Origin: CAZNXJ01 sp964577115
Lineage (GTDB): Bacteria; Planctomycetota; Planctomycetia; Pirellulales; Pirellulaceae
Direction: 5' to 3'
DNA: 44,426 nt
Assembly (NCBI GenBank): GCA_964577115.1
Contig: CAZNXJ010000037.1
Span: forward strand, 1-44,426
The position numbers were made by a program, and so were the translations under genes. Positions 7,907 through 17,600 of the stretch are shown here, one piece after another. Under the pieces are notes generated by a model. That model was not told the origin of the DNA and ran no database searches. It was given only the letters and a program-made list of their open reading frames with translations. How positions within the stretch are numbered: position 1 is the stretch's first letter; each line of letters begins with the position of its first letter.

Positions 7907-10174
7907 ATGATCGCTCTTGCCTCCTCACTGCGCCGGACCGCGTTGGTGCTGGGCCTTGGCGGCGTTCTGCTGCTCGGGTCGAACGCGACCGCCCTGGCTC
8001 AGGCCGTTTGTCTTCCGGCTCCGCGTCTGCTGACCACCAAACCGATGGGCGGCCAGGTTGGGACCGAAGTCGAGATCACGATCACTGGCCAGCATCTGGA
8101 GAACGTTGAACAGCTCGTGTTTTCCGATCCCCGCATCACGGCCGTGCCGAAGCTCGACGACGCAGGCCAGCCGGTGCCCGACACGTATGTGGTGACGATC
8201 GCCGAGGATTGCCCGGTCGGGATTTATGAAGCTCGAGCTTTCACGCGGCTCGGTCTTTCTTCCGCGCGAATTTTCTCGGTCGGTTCGCTGCCCGAGGTCC
8301 AGCAGACACAGCCCAATACGTCGCTCGAAACGGCGATGCTGCTGCAAGTCGGCAGCGTGTGCAACGCGGTGATGACCGTGCGCGCGGTCGATCACTATGC
8401 GTTCGAAGCGCAGAAGGATCAGCGCATCATCATCGACTGCGCGGCGCGCGGGATTGACTCGAAGCTCGAACCGGTCGTCACCGTCGCGAATGCTGCGGGA
8501 CGCGATCTTGTGGTCGAGCGCACGGGCGACGTCATCGATTTCGTGGCGCCGGAAACCGGCCGCTATGTGATCAAGATCCACGACCTGACGTATCGCGGCG
8601 GACCCGAGTGTTTCTATCGCCTGGGTCTGTGGGAGCTGCCGGCCGAGGCGCCGGTTGTGCGGCAGCCGAGCACGAGTGCGGTCAATGCTTTCTCGTGGCC
8701 GCCTGTGGGACTTCCCGAGCAGGCGGCGCTGACGGAAGCCGAGCCGAACAACGGACACGCGCAGGCTCAGAAAATCACCCTGCCCTGCGATATCGCCGGC
8801 AGCTTCTTCCCGGCGGCGGACGTGGATGTCTATGAGTTCGAAGCGAAGAAGGGTGAGCAGTGGTGGATCGAGGTGGCCTCCGATCGACTCGGCCGGCCCA
8901 CCGATCCCGCCGTCCTTGTGCAGCTCGTGACCGGTTCGGGCGACGAGGAGGTGCGCACCGACGTCGCGGAATTCAACGATATCCCGAGCCCGGTGAAGGT
9001 GTCGAGCAACGGCTATGCGTACGACGGCCCGCCCTACAACGCCGGCACCGCCGATGTGCTCGGCAAACTCGAAATCCCGCAGGATGGCCGCTATCGACTT
9101 CAGATTACCGATTTGTTCGGAGGCACGCGCAACGATGCGCGTAACGTCTATCGGCTTGTCATTCGCAAAGCCGAGCCGGACTTTGCGCTCGTCGCGTGGG
9201 CACTGCACATGGAGCTGCGAAACGGCGACCGCAACGCCCTGTCCAAGCCGATTGCACTGCGCGGCGGGGCGACCATGGCGCTGGAAGTTATCGCGATGCG
9301 GCGCGATGGGTTCGATGGCGACATCGAACTGTCGATGGACGGTCTGCCTGAAGGCGTGACGGCTTGCGGCCTGAAGATTCCCGCCGGCCAGTCGCGCGGA
9401 TTGATGCTCGTGACCGCTCGCGAAGATGCTCCGCATGATATGGCGCGAGTTACCTTCGTCGGACGCGGTACGATCAACGGCGAAGAGGTTGTTCGCCCCG
9501 TTCGCCTCGCATCCGTCTCGTGGCCGATTCCGGATTCGTGGGGCGAGATTCCGAGCCCGCGCCTGGTCGCCGACGTGCCGGTTTCGGTGGCTCAGTCCGA
9601 CTATGCTCCGATCACGATCACTCCCGAACAGCCCGTGTATGAAGTCACGGCGGGTCAGTCGCTCACCATTCCGCTCAAGCACATCGTGCGTAGTGAATTC
9701 TCTGGCGCCACGATGCAGCTGAAGACGATGGGAGCTGGGTTCGAACGGGTGCCTGCGTTCAATGCTCCGCTGAGCGCCGAGGGTTCGAAGGCCGTGATCG
9801 ACCTGGCGGCTTTGAAAACGGCGCCCGGCGAGTACTCGATTGCGTTTTATGGCAGTGCGGTGGCGAAGTACCGCCACAATCCCGCCGCCGTAACGATTGC
9901 CGAAGAGCTGCGTCTTGAGGCCGAGCGACGCGTGAAGGAGCTCGAAGCCGAAGCGAAGCAGCTCGCCGAGGCCGCGCAGGCGGCGACTGAGGAAGCCAAG
10001 CCGGCGGCCGAAGCCGCGCTTGCGGAAATCGCAGAACGTCAAAAAGCGGCTGCCGCGGCGCTAGCTGCGGCAACCGAAGAAGTGAAGCGGGCAACCGAAG
10101 CGGCTGCTCCGCGCGACATTGTGGATATTGTCGTTTCCGAACCAATTACGATTCGCGTCAAGGCAGCGGAGTAA
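7907..10174 (+). CDS. Secreted PPC-domain protein with C-terminal Ala/Glu coiled coil
   Basis: A 755-aa secreted protein with a clear signal peptide (hydrophobic residues about 10-25, ending in ALAQA). An Ig/TIG-like segment follows (about 35-120), then two regions resembling bacterial pre-peptidase C-terminal (PPC) domains (about 155-245 and 300-420, each with DxYxFEAxK and a YxLxI/YRLxxx ending), and further beta-rich segments. Near the C-terminus (about 660-735) lies a helix very rich in Ala, Glu and Lys, followed by one last beta strand. ATG 7907 is preferred over the TTG directly before it. It sits between the DUF1549/1553 and DUF1501 genes with almost no spacing, so it is probably cotranscribed and may act with them at the cell envelope. 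No catalytic residues are recognisable, so a binding or scaffold role is inference. Confidence 0.88.
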   Translation: MIALASSLRRTALVLGLGGVLLLGSNATALAQAVCLPAPRLLTTKPMGGQVGTEVEITITGQHLENVEQLVFSDPRITAVPKLDDAGQPVPDTYVVTIAEDCPVGIYEARAFTRLGLSSARIFSVGSLPEVQQTQPNTSLETAMLLQVGSVCNAVMTVRAVDHYAFEAQKDQRIIIDCAARGIDSKLEPVVTVANAAGRDLVVERTGDVIDFVAPETGRYVIKIHDLTYRGGPECFYRLGLWELPAEAPVVRQPSTSAVNAFSWPPVGLPEQAALTEAEPNNGHAQAQKITLPCDIAGSFFPAADVDVYEFEAKKGEQWWIEVASDRLGRPTDPAVLVQLVTGSGDEEVRTDVAEFNDIPSPVKVSSNGYAYDGPPYNAGTADVLGKLEIPQDGRYRLQITDLFGGTRNDARNVYRLVIRKAEPDFALVAWALHMELRNGDRNALSKPIALRGGATMALEVIAMRRDGFDGDIELSMDGLPEGVTACGLKIPAGQSRGLMLVTAREDAPHDMARVTFVGRGTINGEEVVRPVRLASVSWPIPDSWGEIPSPRLVADVPVSVAQSDYAPITITPEQPVYEVTAGQSLTIPLKHIVRSEFSGATMQLKTMGAGFERVPAFNAPLSAEGSKAVIDLAALKTAPGEYSIAFYGSAVAKYRHNPAAVTIAEELRLEAERRVKELEAEAKQLAEAAQAATEEAKPAAEAALAEIAERQKAAAAALAAATEEVKRATEAAAPRDIVDIVVSEPITIRVKAAE

Positions 10175-10176
10175 AT

Positions 10177-11631
10177 ATGAAACGCTCGCGTCCCGCCATT
10201 GCGGCCAGTTCGTGTCCCGGGCCCCGCGGCAGCGGGTTTGGCAGCCGGAGAAGCTTCCTTCAGATGGGCATCGCCGGATTCGCGACGCTCAGCCTGCCAG
10301 GTATTCTGCGGCTGCGCGCGACAAATCCGCTCTACGGTCAGGACGGCAAGCCGCGCGAAAAGACGGCCGTCATCATGGTGTGGCAGCCCGGCGGACTTTC
10401 GCACATCGACTCCTACGATCCGAAACCGTCGGCGGCCATCGAGTACCGTGGGCCGTTCGGTACCATCCCGACCAAAGTGCCGGGAATGCACTTCACCGAA
10501 CTGCTGCCTCGCCAGGCGGCAATCGCCGATAAGTTCACGGTGCTGCGCTCGATGCACCAGTCGGCCGGTGGCCATCCGGCCGGATCGATGCAGCTGTTGT
10601 CGGGCGACCCCGATACGCGTGACAAGCCAAAGCCGCGCTATCCCGACTGGATGACAGTCGCGAACTACTTACGCTCTCAGGAGGGACCGCGTGACAATCC
10701 GCTGCCGCTGTACGTCGGCGTTAACCCGCCTCCGTCGTACACCGGACCGGCATATCTCGGCGATGCCTACTCGCCGTTTTCCGTCACCGGTGATCCCAAC
10801 TCGCCGAACTTCCATGTTCCCAACATCGGGCTGACCGATTCGGGCGAGGTGCGCCGACTTGGCCGCCGTTCAACGCTGCGGCAGAACCTGGACACGCTCG
10901 AGCGGGCTTTCGATCAGAATGGCGAGCTTGCGGCGCTTGACGAGTTCGAATTGCAGGCGATGACCCTGCTGACGAACTCGAAGACGAAGGAAGCGTTCGA
11001 CCTGAGCAAAGAAGACGAGCGCACGCGCGACCGCTATGGCCGCAACCAATGGGGCCAGCAGCTGTTGCTCGCGCGGCGCTTGGTTGAAGCCGGCGTCGAG
11101 GTGCTAACGACCAGCCTCCACGGGCCGCTCTGCGGACGCGTGCAGAACTGGGACGATCACGCGGTGAACCACCACGTGTTCGATGCGATGCGTTTCCGCG
11201 CCGACGCGTACGACCAGGCCGTTACCGCGCTGATCGAAGACATCTATGAACGAGGCCTCGACAAGCGCGTGCTCGTCGTTGTAACGGGCGAGTTCGGGCG
11301 TACGCCGAAGGTGAATTACGCTCCCAGCACCGGCGAGGGTAATGCCAGCGCGCCGGCCGGTACGATGCAGCCAGGTCGCGACCACTGGCCACGAGCGTTC
11401 TCGAATATCTGGGCCGGTGGCGGAATTGAAACGGGACGGTTCATCGGAGCGACCGATAAGCGCGGCGAGGACGTCATCGAACGGATCTGTGGCCCGGGCG
11501 ACTTCCTGGCCACGATCTACCATCACCTGGGAATCGATTCGTCGCGCACGATGATCAAGGACTTCAATGGTCGGCCGACGCCGATCGTCGATCATGGCCG
11601 ACCCATCCCGGAACTAATGGGGAAAGCCTGA
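10177..11631 (+). CDS. Tat-exported DUF1501 protein
   Basis: A 484-aa DUF1501 protein. The N-terminus carries a twin-arginine motif (SRRSFLQ, about residues 25-31) followed by a hydrophobic stretch, indicating folded export by Tat. The body has the family pattern: VIMVWQPGGLSHIDSYDPK near residue 65, a GPFGTI segment, SMHQ and GGHPAG around 125, and a late VVVTGEFGRTPK segment, then DHWPRAFS. DUF1501 proteins have a sulfatase/alkaline-phosphatase-like fold; the His and Asp residues in these motifs could bind metal, but the substrate is unknown. The ATG lies 2 nt after the upstream stop, so it is the last gene of the three-gene operon. A convergent gene ends 47 bp downstream, and I see no clear terminator hairpin in the gap. 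Confidence 0.93.
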   Translation: MKRSRPAIAASSCPGPRGSGFGSRRSFLQMGIAGFATLSLPGILRLRATNPLYGQDGKPREKTAVIMVWQPGGLSHIDSYDPKPSAAIEYRGPFGTIPTKVPGMHFTELLPRQAAIADKFTVLRSMHQSAGGHPAGSMQLLSGDPDTRDKPKPRYPDWMTVANYLRSQEGPRDNPLPLYVGVNPPPSYTGPAYLGDAYSPFSVTGDPNSPNFHVPNIGLTDSGEVRRLGRRSTLRQNLDTLERAFDQNGELAALDEFELQAMTLLTNSKTKEAFDLSKEDERTRDRYGRNQWGQQLLLARRLVEAGVEVLTTSLHGPLCGRVQNWDDHAVNHHVFDAMRFRADAYDQAVTALIEDIYERGLDKRVLVVVTGEFGRTPKVNYAPSTGEGNASAPAGTMQPGRDHWPRAFSNIWAGGGIETGRFIGATDKRGEDVIERICGPGDFLATIYHHLGIDSSRTMIKDFNGRPTPIVDHGRPIPELMGKA

Positions 11632-11678
11632 GGCGCTCACGCGCGACGTAACCGTGCAGCTGTAGGCGGAGCGTTCGT

Positions 11679-14600
11679 CTAGTTCCGACGTTTCTTGCGA
11701 AGAACGAAGGCGAGCGCTATCGCTAGTGCGGTGCCGATGGCAATCCGCACGGTGCGGTAGTACTCGCCGGTGGCAATCGTTTGCGCACTGACATTCAATT
11801 CACCACGCGCGGCGCGGAAGTAAAACACCGCGCCGCGCTGTGGCACTGCCAATTCGAGGCTCGCGAGGCCCGTCACTACGGCCGGCGGAGGCTCGCCGCC
11901 CAGGCCGTCAGCCTGTACCGACGGATCGTAGGGTAGCGCCGGGCCAGCTTGCGGACCGGTAAACGAAAGCGATGGGCGATCCGTACGTTGCTCGGCCTGC
12001 GCTGCTCGCCCAAACTCCTGAACCTCGGCGCCGCCGTCACCCTGCGGGACGGCAGCCATTTGGGAACTCGGCTCGGCTTGCTCGCCGTTGCTTTTCGCCG
12101 ACGACTCGGAATCCGCACGCTCGAGGCTCCGCCGCATCTGAATGCCCGCGCCGAGTTGTTTCAGATCTTTGACTGGCTCGGTTATGACTATTCGGGGCGA
12201 TGTCGCCGGCTGCTGCTGTTGCTGCATTTGTTGCTCCGGTGCCTCTGAGCCGGGAATACTGGATAGCTTGTTGTCGTGAAACCACCGTTTGTCGAACCGG
12301 GGTTCGCCTTCCGGCGTGAGCTTAACCGGCACCTCGGATGGCGCTTCGTAGGCAAAGTTCATTCGGTTGTTCGCGGCAATGTTCGTCGCGCGGCGGTAAC
12401 GCTGATCCTTAAAGGTTTCGTACAGTATCTCCCGGTTATCGATTTGTGCGGTATCTGTCGAGCTGGCCTCCTCCTGCAGTTGCGAGCGGGCTTCGGCGAG
12501 TAGTTGCAGGTTGGCCAAATTCTGCGCCGCCAGCTTCGAGTTGGAACGGTACAGCAAGGCGAACTGATCGCGGTTCGCATCGAGGTGCTTTTCGAGCTCT
12601 GTGAGATTCTGCCGAGCTCGCTGGCGATCGAACTCGCTACCCGACGAGATGGCGCGGGACACCTTGAGCAGCTGACTTTCGAAATAGGATTCGTAGCCCT
12701 GTGCGTAGTCCGCGCGGTTGTCGAGCCGCCTCGCGCCGCGGAAATTAAACCATCGCTGGGAATCGGGTAGGTAAAGTGTTAGCTGGCTGAGTTCGACGTT
12801 AACGTTCACCGTGCGGGCGATCGGGAACGAGACGCGTTGTAAGGACGAGAGATTGTCGAGCTGTCCCGCGTAGACGATGCGCACGGGGTAATCCGCGTCG
12901 CCGGCCTGCGTCTTAACGAGCGGGATGCGGACATCGGTAGCCGTCTCGTCGTTATCTGGTTCCGCCGGCTTCACCGGCTGCCCGGCAACGTGCACCGTCC
13001 ACAGTTCGGCGCCGTCCGGCAAAGCGATTTCCAGAAACTGGAGCGTGCTGTTTTCCACGCGCAGCTGCTGGACCGCTCGGTACGCTCCGCTGCTGTCCAC
13101 CGTGAGTACCGTTTCCGCTAGTCCGATCCGTGCGCCGACGGTTTCCAGCGCCTTGCGAGGCTGCGTTTGCACGACGAGCTTCGATTTGTCGGCGCCGCGT
13201 TGGACGATGAACCCGAGTGTTGCGTCGAGATCCGCCAATCGGCGCCAGCGGTTTTGCTGCCGGGCGAGTTCGTTCATCGCGACCCGATCGACGACGATAA
13301 CCTCGTCGCGACTTGAATTCTGGATCGTCACGTACTGCTCGAGCGGCTCGCCGGTTTCCACGATCGGTATCGGCGCCGGATGCGGATCGGTCGAGAGGAC
13401 TTGATCGTGCTCAATGATCACTCGGATCGTGTCCATCAATTCATCTTGCAGCTCGAGCGTCACACGCACGCGCGGATCGTCTTCAGTACCAAAGCCAGGC
13501 TCGACGGTTCTGTGCCGCAGAGCGGGGACACGAATGCGCGCCGCCGCCATGCGTGCGGGCAACAAAAAGCGGAGCTGCTGAATGCCGGCGCGTTCGACTT
13601 GCCATTCGATCAGCACCGTTTCTTCCAAGGCACGCCGCGTGAGATGGACGTTCGAGAGCGTCGTATAGCGGACAAGCGGCTCGCGCCGTTCCAGGACCAG
13701 GCGACCACGATAGTCGGTGCTGCGCAGTTCAAGGGCGAGTCCCGAGCGAGCCAGCTCGCGCTGGTCGGCTGCGAGCCACTGCGAGGTCTGTTCGAGTGGC
13801 AGCAGGTTGCTGTCGCTGAGCTTTTCGGCACGGACACGAAACGCCGGATCGACTTGAACCACGAGCTGGCCGGACTGGCGCTGCGCACCGTTCAGACGCA
13901 CGACCGGAATGTTTAGCGGCGCGCCGAGGTCCGGATCGCCGAGCGTTCCTGCGATGGTCAGCGTAAAGGAACCTGTTCGACCTTCGCCCAGATACACGGT
14001 TAAGCGCCGCCCTCCTTCGAACTCTGTCACCGCATGTTCCGGCTCGGAAACTCGCTCGACCTGGAACTCGGTCGGCAGATCGATCACGGCGCGGTGCAGC
14101 GGAGCACGCTCGGTGTGAATTACGAACTGGGCTTCGAACGTCATTTGACGCTCCGAGATGCGCCAGATCGCCCGTAGTTCGGCGTTCACTTGAGGCTCTG
14201 CCGTTTGCGATTCGAGCTCGAGCGAATAATTCGCGCTCGAGAAGCGAAGGACCTGATACATGATCATGGGCAGGGGCGGCTGCGGCGCACCCGCAGCGCT
14301 CATCAGCGCCTCGGCCGCGGCGGAGTCCGGCTGGGTGCGCTGGAGGCCGGCGGAACGCAGCGTGCGCAGGTTCAGCATCGCGCTTCGCCGAATGGCGATC
14401 GTTCCTTGCACGAGCGCCGCGTCCTCGACCGTCAACACTGGGACGGTAATCTTCGTGGCTTGCTGCTTGGCCGCGGCCGCATCGCAGGATAGTAATAAGG
14501 TGATCTGTTCGCGGCCGCTGGCAGCTCGCAAGAGTTCCACTCGGATGCGCTGCCGGCCTTCTTGTGTTTCCGCCGTCCAGCCGCGCACGTTGTCTCCCAG

Positions 14601-17600
14601 CACACGCTGAATCAGAAAGCCTTCGGGCGCGCCCAGATGAAACACGTCGCGGCGTCCTCGACCGAAAGCGAGTTCCAGTTGCCAGGCTACGTTAATGCCG
14701 GAAGGCTGGACGTCGACGGCGATGGAGGAGTTTGCCGTCAGCGCGGCGTCGACCTGGCCTTCGGCCACCTTGGGACGCCACTGGAGGTTCAGCCGAGTGG
14801 CCGGGAGCAGTGCGGTTTCAATGCGTTCGCCTGCGTCAGCGAGTACCCAGTGCGCTTTATCCGCAACGCCGGACAAACGCACTTCCGTTTGGGGTTGGGC
14901 CGCGGTGAGCGATAATTCGCCGACCGCACCCATCGGCAGCATCGCTTCCGCGCGTCGCCAGCCACCTTGGCGTTCGAGCTTCAGGCGAAGTTTAAGTTCG
15001 AGCTGCTTCGAGCCGCGGCCGCTGACGACGAGGGACAACATTGCCGGCGGCACGGGCGGAGCCGGTACGATGGTTGCGCTGATCTGCGGCGGCGGGTCTT
15101 GCTGCGCGTCGGCGGTGAGGATTTGCAGCCGAGCGGGCTGGCCATCAAGCGTCGCAAAGAGCAGTACGCCACCGGCGAATGGCAGCCGGACCACAGCCGG
15201 TCCATCGACGAATGATTCAATCGTGATCGTGCCATCGATGGCCAGGTCGTCATCGTCTTCGAGTACCGCATGGAATTTCGCGTTGCCGATGACAACCTCG
15301 GTGGGCAGCGGCCGTTCTCCGATCGGACGATCGGGATTCGCGCGATTCCACAGCTCGACGTATGTTGCGTAGGGAACCAGTATCTGCTCGGCCTGCTCGC
15401 GTGGATCGAGATCCTTGTCGGGATCATAGGGAATCAGAATCGCATCTTCCGGCAGCGCGACGGCCGGCCCGAGGTTCAGTTCGTTGAGAAGTTGTTCGAC
15501 GTTCACCACGTCCTGCGCATTGGCCGTACTGCTGAATACCAGCGCGAGCAGTACGCAGATCACGAGTGCGATGGAAACGGCACGGGCCACGACGAGCCAT
15601 CGACCGGCAAATACATGTCGAAACAGCGAGCGCACAAAGTGGCGAACCATGTCGAGCACGACGTAGAACGGTAGGAGGATCATGGTGGCTAGCACAGCGG
15701 CTTCGGCAAGCAGTTCGAGTTCGTGAAGTCCGCCGGCCATCGCGGGTAGAACGAAAGCGAGCATCACGATGACACCGATGAAGCCGAGCTTCCACCGCCA
15801 AGGCGCGCCGGTCAGACGTAGGCCGATCAAGCCGACAAGCAACCCCGTGGCCCAGGCGGCATATACGATCCGCGCATGGTGGACCACGCGTACGGAGATC
15901 TGCGGATCGTCGCCGAGACTCTGCAGTTCTGCGATTTGCTGCGCATCGGCATGTTGAAAGGCACGCTGCATGTCCACGCGCAGGCTGCGCACACCCATGA
16001 GCGCCAGTGTGCCATCTCGTCCCGTTGCTAGCGAATCAACGCCGCGGCCAGGCCCCGCTTGCTGCGCTGGTTCATCAGCTGGGCGACGTGCGCGAAGCGA
16101 GTCGCCTAAGTTAGCTGGCGGCGTGGTGTCCTCGAACGTACCGAACTTCCGCCTGTTGCTGGCCTCCCCACTAGCGGATTCCAGTTCGGGACGAGGCGCA
16201 GTGAACTCCAGTGGCGCACCGGATGAGGCGAATGGTGCCGTCTCGGGCGCCGCGGATTTCATGGAAGCGGCGTCGTCTAGCGTGAGCGATTCCACGAGTG
16301 CCTCGGCCGGTTCAGCACCTGCACGGGTAGGCATTTGAGTATCCATCGCGGCAAACAAGTGGCGATAGAACTCGGTTGCCAGGCGAAACGGATGCGGTCG
16401 CTCGACGTCGGACACCGGAGCGACGGTGCCGTTCGATTTCGACAGCCGATAGCCTTTCGGCAGCAGCATGCGCCAGTGCACATCGGCAATCGGTACTCGC
16501 CGTGCCTCGGCGCCGCCTTCGGTCGCTAACCGTAACTGCGGCGCTTCGGCGCGAATACGTCCCCACAGCCGGCTTGCACGGACGGGAAAGCCGTATGTGA
16601 TGTCGATCTGGCGCAGCGGGCGTTCGGGGGCGGCGAGCAGGTTGACGAGCAGCGCCGAACCGGCGCGCTGCGGCGTCGCTGGTGTGTCGTCGACGAGGAC
16701 AGACCAGAGCTCGGCCCCTTCCGGCAGTTCGATTTCCAGCAGCAGAGCGGCTGTGCGCAGTTGCAACCGAGCCGTGGTTTGTGCGTGGCCGTTAGGCGTA
16801 AAGATGGTCCACAGCTCGGCCCGCTCGACGATCGCCGCGGGCAGCGCGTGCAGGGCTGGCCGTTCGGCATAGACACGCACCTCGGGCGGTTCGCCCACAT
16901 AGCCGTATGCGCCGAGCAAATGGCGGCCGACTTCGTACTGTGCGCTCGACAATTCGCCGATGTCCACGCGGCGAGCCACGGTGACGACACGCGTCTGAAG
17001 TTCCGCATCGCCTTCGACGGCGAGTAGCCCCGATTGATGTTCGACGCCGACCGCTGTGATCTGCGGCAGTTCGAAGTCGGTGAACGGTTCGGCCAGCGAT
17101 TGCTGAAACGTGATGCCAATCACCGCACGGCCGAGCTGTTGGTCGTCGAGCGGAATGTTTTCAGCGAGCAGCACGTCCCAGCGACGCTCGCCATCCTGCA
17201 CGCTCGACGTTGCTTCCTTCACGGCGCTGTTGCCGACACCCCGAATTGTCACTTCGGCGGGTGTACTCACCGGCAGCGCGAACCGAAGCCGCCGCGTCGT
17301 CGCTTCGCGCACGGTGAACTCAACTTCGTAGTAGGCGTGGAGACCCGTCTTCTCGATCCGGAAGAACGAAACGCTGCGCGCAGTCAGATTCGGCTGCTTG
17401 CGTTCGATGCGAAAGCTGGCCGCATACGGGCGCTGGTCGAAACGCAATGCCAGGTCGATAGCGTCGCTCAGCCCGAATTCAGCACGTTCGTCGTCGTTCA
17501 GCGGCGAAAGTTGTTCCAACTGCTCGGGACGAGCTACCAGATCGTTCGGCAGTTCGAGGGCCAGCGCTCCGCTTTCTCGTGCCGCATCCTCCACGGCAAA

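Noticed and set aside
7925..10042. 705-codon minus-strand open frame
   Set aside because: Antisense shadow of the PPC-domain gene. GC-rich codon use keeps the opposite frame open; no domain is recognisable.
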